Shown piece after piece: positions 55,056 to 64,000 of a stretch of DNA of 64,000 nt. The position numbers were made by a program, and so were the translations under genes. The notes under the pieces were generated by a model, which made no database searches, was not told where the DNA came from, and was given only the letters and a program-made list of their open reading frames with translations. The first letter of the stretch is position 1, and every line of letters begins with the position of its first letter. Origin of the DNA: Tenrec ecaudatus (taxonomy: Eukaryota; Chordata; Mammalia; Afrosoricida; Tenrecidae); NCBI RefSeq assembly GCF_050624435.1, contig NC_134547.1, positions 30,283,919 through 30,347,918 on the forward strand, read 5' to 3'.

Positions 55056-55659
55056 CTGGCTTGGGTGGATAAGACTTGTGCTCCTGGGTAGGGCCCCAAG
55101 GTCAAAATGTGGCATCTATTAAGACCAACCTCCTGGTGGTGATTCCCAGTTCTATGAGTTAGAAGACAATTTCTTTAAACTCTAGTGAAAAGAATAAATC
55201 AGTATGAAAAGTCAAAAGATAGGAAGAAAACAAGGTCAGAAGATAAGCCCCGAAGATGCAAATCCCATGTGCTGGGAAGTTCAGAAGGAAAGAGCATAGT
55301 AGGAAACAAACCCCCAAATAGAAGGCAAACTCAATGAGTTCCATAAACGCTCTGGCTTTCAGATCAAAGCATCCGCTGGGTACCAATTATACTCCAGGAA
55401 GAGCTGCGTGGAGGCAGATCCTCATGGCCTTTCAGAATTTCAAAGGCAAGTAGAGCATTTTAGAAAGCAGGAAAAGATATCAAGTTGCTATCTGAATTTT
55501 CCTCTGCAATATTAAATGACAAGGGGCTAGACAGCAGGTTCACACAGATTTGAGAAAGACTAAGGTCCACCAATAACAACAACACTTGACTAACCAGCCA
55601 CATTTAGAAAGCACAGTGCTTATTCCAGTCTTGTCAAGGCACAGGGAACTCTTTGAGAT
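55056..55659. other. Unique AT-rich sequence, nothing recognised
   Basis: No gene or named repeat could be supported. Confidence 0.3.
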
Positions 55660-55965
55660 GGTTGTTTTTAGCTGCTGTCCAGGCGGCCTCCAGCTCATGG
55701 CAATCCCATGCCCAATGGAGCTAACTGCTAGCTGGTCCTCCACCGTCCCCGCGACTGATGACGATGATGATCCATAAAGCTCTCACTGGCTACTTTTCAC
55801 GTGCTTTCCAGGTCTCTCATCTTAGGGTGGAAGCTCTACTGAAACCTACTCGCTGTCATAGCCACACCGGGGCCTCTGCTAACAGAGAGGTTGTGGGTGT
55901 GCTGGTTGGTAATCTCCCACATGCAAGGTGAGAACTCTACCACGGCACCAGCACTGCCTCCACCC
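55660..55965 (-). mobile_element. RTE-end composite element
   Basis: 3' end at 55664-55750 ('TTTTTAGCTGCTGTCCAGGC', 'GGCCTCCAGCTCATGGCAATC' in outline). 5' end at 55775-55870 ('AGCTCTCACTGGCTACTTTTC', 'GGTGGAAGCTCTACTGAAACC'). It continues into 'CTGGTTGGTAATCTCCCAC' and 'GAGAACTCTACCACGGCACC', which looks like a tRNA-derived head. If so, this copy is SINE-like: a tRNA-like part joined to RTE ends. Confidence 0.6.
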
Positions 55966-56282
55966 TGTTCTAGCTTAGAAGTAACTGATGGGCTATAACC
56001 ACCTGATTGTATCTCCTCAGGGGCAACCATCTGTCTAGTCAGGAAAGCATGATGCTGACCATTAGTTGCCATTACAACATGATGCTATGAAAAGGAGGAA
56101 ATTTATTTATAGAATTAAATGTAGTTATTATTTTTGCAAACTACAGTACAAAGTCTGCAGTATGATTTTTATCTTCATAAACATACATACATCCATATAT
56201 GGATGTGTGTGTAGAAAACAACTGGACATTCACTATATTCTTGGTAGTTAGTAGTGGAAATCTAGAGGTGCTGATTTTGTTT
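55966..56282. other. Unique AT-rich sequence, nothing recognised
   Basis: Includes a short CATA run near 56180-56200. No gene. Confidence 0.3.
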
Positions 56283-56606
56283 TCTGGGTTGTACTTTTCT
56301 GCGTGTGGTGCCGTATACTTTCTGCAGAGCACATGTTGTACAGTGCACATCGGGTGGTCTCTCGTCTGTTCTGACCCATCGCAGCGCCGTGTACGAGGAG
56401 ACGCAGCGTCGCCCAATCCTGGTCATCCTCGCCATCATTTTATGTGTGAACCTGTGGTTGCAGTCCCTGTGCCGTTCCGTCCCATGGAGAGCTTCCTTTC
56501 TCACCGGTCCTCAATGTCACCAAACAGAATGTTCTTTATGAGCAGGTCCCTCCTGATGACATATCGATAGTAGGTGAGGCAACGTCTCACCATCCTAAAC
56601 TACTTC

Positions 56607-56667
56607 TTTTTTTAAACACTTTTATTGGGGGCTCTTACATCTCTTATCACAATCCATACATCTAGTG
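56607..56667 (-). mobile_element. L1 3'-UTR-like fragment inside RTE copy B
   Basis: A T-run, then 'CACTTTTATTGGGGGCTC' and 'ATCACAATCCATACATC': the reversed last 60 bases of the element at 17031-17513. Confidence 0.78.
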
Positions 56668-56878
56668 CAGGGGTGTCATACTGGTGGCCCATGAGCCACA
56701 TGCAGCCCCCCAGGTAATTTTTTGTGGCCCACAATGCTCTGAAATAAAACAAAAATAGAAAAAAAATGATGAAGGATATAGCGCTTAGGGGAGATCGAGA
56801 CAATACCGTACACACAATTCCTTCAGTACATTTTATTTTAGAGCATCGTGGGCCACAAAAAATTACTTCGAGGGCTGT
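56668..56878. mobile_element. Palindromic hAT-like MITE
   Basis: The left end is 'CAGGGGTGTCATACTGGTGG', a hAT-type terminus. Its inner arm 'GGTAATTTTTTGTGGCCCAC' and 'ATGCTCTGAAATAAAA' is mirrored by 'TTTTATTTTAGAGCATCGTG' and 'GGCCACAAAAAATTACTTC' at 56831-56870, so each half is nearly the inverse of the other. The outermost right terminus is lost where RTE sequence resumes ('GGACCCAAGCAAGACAAAATC' in outline). No transposase frame. Inserted in the L1-like fragment, and therefore the youngest layer here. Confidence 0.72.
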
Positions 56879-58435
56879 GGACCCAAGCAAGACAAAATCT
56901 TCAACAACTTCAATATTGTATACATCGATCATGAGATTACCTATTGGTCAAGTTGTGACGAGTGGGGTCTTCTTTATATGGAGTCACAATATGTACTGAA
57001 AGGTGGAATCCTTGATCTTCATCAACAAGCGCTTCAAGTTCTTTCAGGAAGCAGGTTTGTGTCATCTACATGTCGCAGGTTGTTAATAAACCTTCTAATT
57101 CTGATGCTGAATTCTTCTTCATAGAATCCATCTTCTCTCATTATTTTATCGGCATACAGATTGAATAAGTATGATGACAGGTTTTATACAAACCTGTTGC
57201 ACACCTTTCCTGGTTTTAAACAATGCAGTATTCCCTGGTTCTGTTTTCACACCTGCCTCTTGGTTCATGTTCAAGGGCCACAGGAGCACAATGAAGGGTC
57301 CTGGAATTCACATTCCTTCCAAAGCTATCCATAGTTTGTTATAACAAAGTAAACATCTTTCTGGTATTCTCTGCTTTTAGCCAAAATCCATGTGACATCA
57401 GAAATGATAGATTTTGTTCCACTCCATCTTCTGAATCGGGCCTGAACCTCTGGCAGCTCCCTGTCAATGTACTGCTGCAGCTCTTGTCAAATGATCTTCA
57501 GAAAAAATTTACTTGCATGTGATACCAAAGATATTTTTTTATATAATTTGAGCATTCTGTTGGTCACTTTTCATTGGACTGGATACATATATGGATCTCA
57601 GTTGGTCAAGTAATGGTCTTCCAAATTTCCTAGCATAGATAAGTAAGTGATTTCAGTGCTTCATCAGCTTCTTGAAATGTTTCCATTGGTATTTTCTCAC
57701 CTCCTGGGCTCTTGTTTTGGGCTAACACTTTCAGTGCAGCTTGAACTTCCTTCAGCACCGTTGGTTCTTGCTGATATGCTCTGCCCTGAAGTGGTGGGAT
57801 GTTGACTAGTTCTTCATGGTACAGTGACTCTATATTATTTTAGTCTTCTTTGGATACTTCCTGCGTCATTCAATGTTTGCCATGGAATCTTTCAAGATTT
57901 CACCTCCAGGCTTGAATTTTTCTTGAGTTCTTTTCGCTTAAGATATGATGAGTGCATTCTTTCTTTTTGGTTTTCTAACAGATTCCAATTTTCACAGATT
58001 CATACTCACCTGTACCAAGTTCTGACCATTAGAAGATTTTTGTCGCTGTTTCTCTTCCTTCAGGCATGCCCAGCCACCATGAAGGTCCCGGAAGCTGCAC
58101 TCCCACAGGTTTCACTCAACTCACACCACCGAGGTCGGCTCCAGTGGGAGGAAGCAGCTCCTCCTCAGTCACATGTCACGGGCCCTCCAGCCCCTGCGGC
58201 CCATCCTCAGGCATTGTGTCCAACAATGTTCTGCCTCCATTTATCATACCTTCAGTGTCTGACAATATTCTGAAGCTGTGCACAAGGTTTTCAGTGGCTA
58301 TTTCCTGCAAATTCAGAAACCAATACCTTCTTCTTTGGCTGTTCTTGGTCTGGAGGCTCTGCTGAAACCTGTCCACTCTGGGTGACCCTGCTGGCACTTG
58401 AAGTACCAGTGACATGGCTTCCAGTATCACAGCCG

Positions 58436-58452
58436 CACACACACACACACAC
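58436..58452. repeat. (CA)n microsatellite in RTE 5' end
   Basis: Eight CA units at a site where the RTE 5' end normally has a short ACACAC string. Confidence 0.9.
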
Positions 58453-58596
58453 CACCGCAGTATGACAATCTGACAGACAAGGGGGGATTATTTGCCAATA
58501 CTACAACGTAAAGGTATTGATTCTTTAATCTTTCTGGTTTACTGTCCAACCTTCTCAAATATGTGAAGTAACTGGAAATGCCGCTGCTTGTGTCGG

Positions 58597-58778
58597 GTGT
58601 ACCATGGTCTTCAAAGTGACGGCTTTGCCTCTGACCGCTGTTAGGAGACCTTTGGCAGCCGATTTCCCCAATGCAGCATGTTGTTTGACTGTTTATTGTA
58701 GATCCTGGTCAAATAGAATCCTTGATGAGAATCCCCTTCCCTCTCTTTCTCATGATGCTGCTCAGTGGTTCACTGGGG
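58597..58778 (-). mobile_element. RTE LINE fragment, 3' ORF region
   Basis: 'CATGGTCTTCAAAGTGACGGC', 'GATTTCCCCAATGCAGCATG', 'GTAGATCCTGGTCAAATAGAATCC' in outline, and 'CATGATGCTGCTCAGTGG' correspond to the part of the RTE that copy B lacks near 56600-56880. Either a separate truncated copy or a displaced piece of copy B. Confidence 0.65.
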
Positions 58779-59889
58779 CACACATACTGTCTTTGAAATA
58801 ATTAGAAGGTAATTTTAATTGAACACTCAACTCTGTACTTTCTCAAGCTACATTCCTGAGGCAACCTTACATATTTTGAAATATTCAACACTTAGAAAAT
58901 ATACTACCCATGTGTCCTTTATAGTTAAATAAATACTCAAAGGATTGTCCAGCTGAGTGAAAGGCATATAAATAATAAAAAACTCAAAAATTGAGAAGAT
59001 GTAAAAATATAAATGAACAAGGAACTGAGAAGAAAACAGCATTTGTTCAGAGCAATCATTGTTAAAGTGGCTGTAGAATGTGAGACAGGGAAAGCAAGCT
59101 TTCTAGTGGAAATATTTAAATTCCGTATTATGTCTACTACAATTGATGCAGAAAAACACGACAGAATATGCAGAATGTATCAATTTACATTGAGGACAAT
59201 AGAAATACATTGTATCATTCCTAATGTTAATTAATGTGAAAAAGAAACTAAATGTATTTCTCAAAGATTAAACCTAATCAGATAAACGTATAAATAAGAT
59301 GTTTTTATTATCACTAATTTTTTTAAGTGTAAATGGTGGTAGGTCCGCCAAAAAAATGTAGAAACAAAATAGTACAAATGGTAATCATAAAACAAGTATT
59401 AAATGGGGTGATGAAAGAAAGTCCAATCATATCTGATCAAATAAAAAAATCTGAGGGGATCATTTTTTGTATAGGAATATCTCACAGTATGGGTCCCAGT
59501 CAAATGAGAGGTGAATCAGAGTCAGTAAGCCAATAATGGAGAGTATGAACTATAAAAGTCAATAATAATTGAAATCAGTTAAACATTTAATAAAGTATAT
59601 ACAATTTATAATGGATGTGGCTATAAAAATTCAAAACAATGCTTAAAATACAAAATGATCTAACAGTTGTTAAAAATAACAATTACAGTTTGGGCCTAAA
59701 TATTTATGGTTATAGTAATAAAATGAGAGAGGATGTAGGGAGTAATATTAATTTTGTCATCTTTCAAACCCAAAGCACTAAAAAAAACAAAAACAATAGC
59801 AAAATAAAAAACTCAAAACCCATTGCCATCCAGTCTTACAAGAAGTGTTTAAATATAATAGTTCACTGTGATACCTACACCTACCCTCT
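58779..59889. other. AT-rich stretch, nothing recognised
   Basis: Strongly AT-rich with many stops. It may be a decayed L1, but no block was distinctive enough. No gene. Confidence 0.3.
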
Positions 59890-60065
59890 ACCAAACTAAA
59901 CTCACTGCCATCAAATCCATACTGACTCACAACGACCGCATAGGACAGGGTAGAACTGGCCTGTGAGATTTGGAATAGAAAGCTCCTTTCTCCTCCAGGA
60001 CTGCTGGTGGTTTCAAACTGATGAACTTGTAGACTGCAGTCCAGTGAGTAATCGGGTAGCTTCAA
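59890..60065 (-). mobile_element. AfroSINE, near full length
   Basis: 'AAACTCACTGCCATCAAATCC', 'CATAGGACAGGGTAGAACTGG', 'CTCCTTTCTCCTCCAGGAC', 'TGGTGGTTTCAAACTGATG' and 'TGCAGTCCAGTGAGTAATCG' in reverse order. The minus frame 59778-60074 is derived from it. Confidence 0.85.
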
Positions 60066-60289
60066 AACGTTCATGTAAAAATGGAGCTAATGCCCTGCTG
60101 CCATTATCAGCAGTTCTGAAAAGGATCATATTAGAAAATGCTGGATCGAATAGGGCATGAATCTGGATCAGAACTCAGTCATAAAAGCAACCAAGCTTAC
60201 TTGCCAAATAGAGACTGTTGAGGCCCTTGAGAATATGGCTCTTACCCTGTTGGTCTGGAATTGAACTCATCTCCACAGTAGAGTGACCA
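60066..60289. other. Unrecognised sequence
   Basis: Part may be the upstream portion of the following L1-like 3' end. No gene. Confidence 0.25.
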
Positions 60290-60492
60290 GTCAATACATG
60301 CCCAAAGGACAGCATTTCCCCGAGGACAGAGTTCAGAGGGCGATGAAAGGAGGAACGGAAACAGCAAACACAGGCAGGAAGTAGGATAAGCAATGAGGCA
60401 GTTGTCATGGATGAGTTCAATCAGAATGTGTATAAATTGTTGGGTGTGAAACTCTGTACACCTTCACTAATACACAGTAAAATATTTTAAGA
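60290..60492 (+). mobile_element. L1-like 3' end, second family, copy 1
   Basis: Shares 'GGCAGGAAGTAGGATAAGC', 'GATGAGTTCAATCAGAATGTG' in outline, 'TATAAATTGTTGGGTGTG' and 'CACCTTCACTAATACACAG' with 61890-62098, in the same orientation and the same order, and ends A-rich. Probable L1 3' UTR; family not named. Confidence 0.55.
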
Positions 60493-60837
60493 AATGAAAT
60501 GAAAAGATAATGGAATTTTCCAACAAACCTTCTGACACTCTCCTTATTTAAAAAAAGGGGGATGGCAGATTTCCTCTCAACCTGTATTGAAGTTTTACGC
60601 ACATACTGAAAAATGCATTCAGCTCAAAGAACGTGATAAAACAGAACACAGCTGTCCAGCAAGTGCCCAGATCAGTATAAGGAATGTGACTAGCGTCTTG
60701 AGGACACCTGGGCTCCCTTCCAGAGGCTACCACCCACCCCCACCAAGAGGAAGCACTGTACTGATCTCAGTTCAGACAAGTGGAATCATCCAGTATGTAT
60801 GTGAAATCCCAGCCACACCGGATAGAATATCTGAGCA

Positions 60838-61005
60838 GATCATAGTCTGGTGGCCTTATAAGTGAGGCTGCTAACGGAAAGGATAGCTTTTCGACCCCAA
60901 CAGCCGCTTCTTGGGACAGAGATGAGACTGTCTGCCTCTGTTAAGATTTGCAGCCTTGGTTCCTCCACCCAGGGTTATAAGTCCAAATCACCGCGATGGC
61001 TAGCA
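60838..61005 (+). mobile_element. AfroSINE inserted in L1
   Basis: 'GTGAGGCTGCTAACGGAAAGG', 'CAGCCGCTTCTTGGGACAG', 'CTCTGTTAAGATTTGCAGCC' and tail 'CCAAATCACCGCGATGGC'. L1 is collinear on both sides. Confidence 0.8.
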
Positions 61006-61532
61006 TTTTGGTGGGTTGATCCGATGCATAGATTTGTTATGGACTCTATCGCTCATCCTCACGTTTGTGAACGTATCCTGAGTGTGTGGCTGTCAGCTGT
61101 TCATTTCCATGACTGTATAGCCGTACCCTGTTGTGACTGAAGCACGGTTTCCTTGCCCATTCCACTGTCGATGCCACTTGAGGAATTCCCAGACTTCAGC
61201 CACTGTGAACAATGAGAGCACACGTGTTCTCATTTTGTTAAAACACGTTTGCATTTTGGTTGAGCATGTATCCCTAGGTCAAAGATAAGCACAATTTAGG
61301 GTTAGTGGATACGTGCAAATATTTCTCAAGCATGTTGCATCGGTGCGTACCCTGAGCTGTATTCGAGACAGTACCCGTTTTTCCACACTCGCTGGTACTT
61401 TCCCTGTTCTTCATTCGAGCAGGTCTGATACTTCCGACACTGTGCTGTGCTTTTATTTTGCATCCCCCTCATGGGTCTCTTGGTTCAAACATACTAACCT
61501 TCGTGGACCAGGCACTGTTTCATGCTGTTCTT

Positions 61533-61580
61533 CATCAGGTCGCCATGAGTTGGCACTGGTTTGAAGGTGGCTAGCAACCG
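61533..61580 (+). mobile_element. AfroSINE tail fragment in L1
   Basis: 'CATCAGGTCGCCATGAGTTGG' and 'CACTGGTTTGAAGGTGGC' match the family's 3' tail only. Confidence 0.55.
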
Positions 61581-61889
61581 TGACTGTGTAGATACTTTCT
61601 CACGTTTCTATGGACCCTTTAGAAAATAAATGTCTTTTGTGAAGTATCACTTCGGGTATTTGGCATATGACTGTAATTTAGAAGTGCTTTCAAAAATTAA
61701 TTTGTAGGAGTTCCATATATAAATTTGGATAAGTGAACTTTTTGGAGATTATGTGTGTGTCTCCCTTTTACCATCCGGTGGTTGCATATTTTACTCTCTG
61801 AATGGCATATTTTGAAGAACATTTCTTAATTGATAGAGTAAAATTGATCCAATTTAAGGCCAAAAGGCATTTTATGATCAAAAAGCTTT

Positions 61890-62098
61890 TACTGAAAGAC
61901 AAAGCTCAGGGGGCTAGGGAAGAAGGAATGGAAAGAGGAAGCACCGGCAGGAAGTGGGATGAGTGATAGTGATGGTGAGGGCATGGTTGAGGGAATGGCA
62001 ATGAGTGAGTTGAAACAGAATGTGTACAGATTGCTGAATGTAAGACTGTGATCTGCTTTGTAAACCTTCACCTAATTCATAATTAAAAATTTAAAAAA
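61890..62098 (+). mobile_element. L1-like 3' end, second family, copy 2, inserted in antisense L1
   Basis: 'CCGGCAGGAAGTGGGATGAG', 'GAGTTGAAACAGAATGTG', 'CTGATCTGCTTTGTAAACC'-like block and 'CACCTAATTCATAATTAAAAA'. Opposite in orientation to the L1 it interrupts, with an A-rich 3' end. L1 resumes about 62150. Confidence 0.62.
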
Positions 62099-62966
62099 TC
62101 AAACAAGATATTGCACTGGGCAAATATGTGGCATAAGACATTTTAAAAAAGAAGAGGGCACGTTATTAAATTTTCAACTTAACAGCTAGCTCTTTTGTGT
62201 TCAGTTTCAGAATTTTTGTGTGTGCAAGTTCAGAAAGATGGTTTTGTGTTCATACCTTATTGTTTAACCTTGTGTATTTAGAGCTGTGATCCAGTACTCT
62301 TTGTGTGATTGGTTGGTTGAGTGATAGTGTGTGTGTGCACCTGTGTGTGGTGTGAGAGACGAGTCAAGATACATCTTCCCCATATGTACATCTAATTGGT
62401 CCCCAACATTTGTTGAAAGATTGTACTGTAGAGTCACCTTTTCATAAAACACGTGACTGAATGGCTTTTTTCTGGACTCTATTCTATTCCAGTGATTTTG
62501 TTTTGTTTTACTGTTTGCCTATTCTTATACCAATAACACTCCTTTCTCTTTATCGTACCTTTAAAATAAGTCTTGAAGCCTCACAGTGTAAGCCTGCCAC
62601 TCTGCTTTTCTTCTTAAAAATCAACTTGAGGATCCTTGACCTTTGAAGTTTCATAAATACTTTAGAATCAGTTTGTCAATTTCTATACCTATAACCCTCC
62701 CCACCCCCCACAAATCACACGTACACAAAACCTACTGAAATTTTGATTGAGATACCATAAAGGCTTATAGATTAATTTGGGGATATTTGAGTCTTTCCAA
62801 AATTAAGTATTTTATTTATTTAGATTTTCTTTAGTTCTTTCCATGTCTAATCATTTTTGGTGTAGACATGTTGCATATTGTCCCTTTTATTTCTGTGTAT
62901 TTATTGTTATTTTATGCTAATGGGATTGTCAATATTGAAAAATTTTATGGTTTCTCTATTTGTTAA

Positions 62967-63105
62967 GGAGCCCTCATGGCACTGTCAGGTTAAGTGTTAA
63001 ACTGTTACACTCAAGGTTGGGGGTTCAAACCCACAAGCTGCTCCACAGAAGAAACGTGAGGTTATCTACTCCAGTTAATTTTTACAGAGACTCAGACACC
63101 CTAGA
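62967..63105 (+). mobile_element. AfroSINE inserted in L1 reverse-transcriptase region
   Basis: 'AGGAGCCCTCATGGCACTGTC', 'GGGGGTTCAAACCCACAAGC' and 'GAAGAAACGTGAGGTTATC', ending in a decayed tail near 'CAGACACCCTAGACATAATG'. L1 sequence continues on both sides. Confidence 0.82.
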
Positions 63106-63429
63106 CATAATGACAATATATTTCTTTCTTATCTGGATGTCCTTAATTTATTTCTTGCTTTATTGCTCTGACTAGAACTTCCGTTGAAATATTGAACGGA
63201 AGTGGTGAAATTGGACATCTTTGTCTTATTCTTGATCTCAAGGGGAACATTTCTTAGCTTTACCATTGATTATATATTTTTATGTTTGTTGTTTTATATC
63301 AATATTCTTTATCAGGTTAAGGAATATAATTTTTATTCCTAGTTTGCTAAGCATTACCTTTTTTCCAATGATGAATGAGTATGAAATGTTTAACTTTCCC
63401 CCCGGCCCTTGTAATGATTGGTAGAGTAG

Positions 63430-63452
63430 ACAAACAAACAAACAAACAAATT
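63430..63452. repeat. (CAAA)n microsatellite
   Basis: About five CAAA units; no recognisable host element. Confidence 0.9.
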
Positions 63453-63504
63453 ATGAATCTGAATAGAGAAAAGAAGATAAAAATTATATAGAAGAATCAA
63501 AATC

Positions 63505-63739
63505 CAGTCCTGGGGAGTGGGCACGGGCTCCATCACCATCCTTTCCAACCCCAGTCTTTCTGGGGCCTAGCGGATCCCCAGCCTTCCTTGGGGCTGGGGT
63601 TGGTGCAGGGCTCCTTCCACGTCCCCTTGTCCAAACGATCTCCCTCCCTCCCCTCCTCTGTGTGATGTCCCATCTTTTACCTGCCCCTGTAAATACCCCA
63701 TCCCCCAGTAAAACTCGGTGTGTGTGTCCTCGCCCCCCA
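63505..63739 (+). pseudogene. Candidate short processed retrocopy, source unknown
   Basis: A GC-rich 235-bp block inside AT-rich DNA is flanked by the 13-bp direct repeat AAGAATCAAAATC (63492-63504 and 63741-63753). An AGTAAA poly(A)-signal variant lies at 63708, about 30 bp before the right repeat, which starts with AAAA. That is the pattern of L1-mediated reverse transcription with a very short A-tail. No frame gives a recognisable protein, so it may be 3'-UTR sequence. The minus frame 63484-63792 is not credible as a gene. Confidence 0.45.
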
Positions 63740-63787
63740 AAAGAATCAAAATCATTTTTGTTTTGTTCACACCTGACTCTCGGCCCT

Positions 63788-63842
63788 AACATATATACTC
63801 ACTGACATTGAATTAATTCCACTTCATTGTGGCCCTACACAG
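63788..63842 (-). mobile_element. AfroSINE tail fragment
   Basis: 'TATACTCACTGACATTGAATT' and 'CATTGTGGCCCTACAC' are the reversed 3' tail; the rest is absent. Confidence 0.6.
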
Positions 63843-63844
63843 AG

Positions 63845-63880
63845 CTGAGCTCAATAAATATTTATTGAATGCACAGATAG
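63845..63880 (+). mobile_element. MIR/L2-type tail
   Basis: 'GCTCAATAAATATTTATTGAATG' in outline is the familiar 3' end of a mammal-wide repeat; only about 35 bp remains. Confidence 0.5.
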
Positions 63881-64000
63881 ATTTGAGCCCCTTCATGGGT
63901 CAGAATTAAATCCAAATAGAGGCCCTGTACTGCTTAAAAGGAACAGTCAATGTAAATTGTCAGAGAGAGTTAAGAATAATGTTATGGGTTAGGATGTGTC

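Larger units (their letters stand above)
56283..58490 (-). mobile_element. RTE LINE, large decayed copy B with both ends
   Basis: 3' end at 56283 ('GTACTTTTCTGCGTGTGGTGC' region). Reverse transcriptase region at 57000-57830 ('GCAGGTTGTTAATAAACC', 'CTGCTGCAGCTCTTGTCAAATG' in outline). N-terminal remnants at 57985-58170. 5' end at about 58488 ('AATCTGACAGACAAGGGGG'). About 400 bp near 56600-56880 is replaced by two younger elements. The endonuclease region is missing across a junction at about 57980-57988. No frame longer than about 150 codons survives. Defective for its own movement. Confidence 0.82.
60765..63400 (-). mobile_element. Ancient L1 (L1M/HAL1-type), antisense, interrupted
   Basis: Plus-strand blocks occur in exact reverse L1 order. 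60785: 'GTGGAATCATCCAGTATGTATG' in outline. 61190-61280: the 'GAACAATG..CTAGGTCAAAG' region. 61690-61870: 'TTTGTAGGAGTTCCATATATAA' in outline. 62395: 'TTTGTTGAAAGATTGTACTG'. 62475: 'TTCTGGACTCTATTCTATTCC'. 62668: 'TTAGAATCAGTTTGTCAATTTC'. 63125-63330: the reverse transcriptase region, with 'GACTAGAACTTCCGTTGAAAT' and 'CTTTATCAGGTTAAGGAAT'. ORF2 is riddled with stops. Four younger insertions split it. Confidence 0.85.

Noticed and set aside
56668..56878. SPIN element
   Set aside because: The ends and interior do not match the SPIN ends I know; only hAT-type character is supported. I found no SPIN copy in the window.

Overview
The window is vertebrate, almost certainly mammalian, nuclear DNA from an afrotherian (a tenrec, aardvark, golden mole or elephant-shrew-like animal; I cannot choose between them). 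The main evidence is about thirty copies or fragments of the tRNA-derived AfroSINE on both strands. They occur with an RTE (BovB-like) LINE that shares their 3' tail. There is also a lineage-type L1 3' end, ERVL-type LTRs, and old mammal-wide repeats (MIR, L2, L1M, MER20, MaLR). Repeat families were recognised from memory of consensus sequences; no search was run.

I found no protein-coding exon I can defend, and no tRNA, rRNA or recognisable ncRNA gene. The open frames in the window are chance frames or transposon remnants. The window reads as intergenic or intronic sequence.

Layout. 1-9.4 kb is mostly unique sequence with a (CCA)n tract, a MER20, two AfroSINEs, a deleted RTE element, an ERVL-type LTR and a hAT-like element. 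9.4-18.3 kb holds a second LTR, a well-preserved 'two-ends' RTE element (11.6-12.3 kb), a 45-bp minisatellite (15.0-15.8 kb) and a + strand RTE split by an L1-type insertion (16.9-17.9 kb). 18.3-23.6 kb is mixed. 23.8-29.0 kb is a SINE-free block with AT-rich, homeodomain-motif-rich segments beside a CpG-island-like segment (27.4-28.1 kb). 29-42.7 kb is repeat-rich and contains a decayed ERVL pol on the minus strand, interrupted by two LTRs each flanked by a 5-bp direct repeat (32.5-35.2 kb). 42.7-43.3 kb is a DNA-transposon MITE inserted in an AfroSINE. 43.8-47.2 kb is a second SINE-free block of enhancer-like sequence. 47.2-64 kb is dense with nested elements: two large minus-strand RTE copies (49.4-51.8 and 56.3-58.5 kb), a palindromic hAT-like MITE, and a minus-strand L1 (60.8-63.4 kb) that carries four younger insertions.

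The parts do not form one functional system. The two themes are (a) a LINE/SINE partnership, in which RTE machinery probably mobilises both AfroSINEs and internally deleted RTE derivatives, and (b) two SINE-depleted blocks that look like candidate developmental regulatory sequence. The regulatory reading rests on sequence texture only and needs cross-species alignment.
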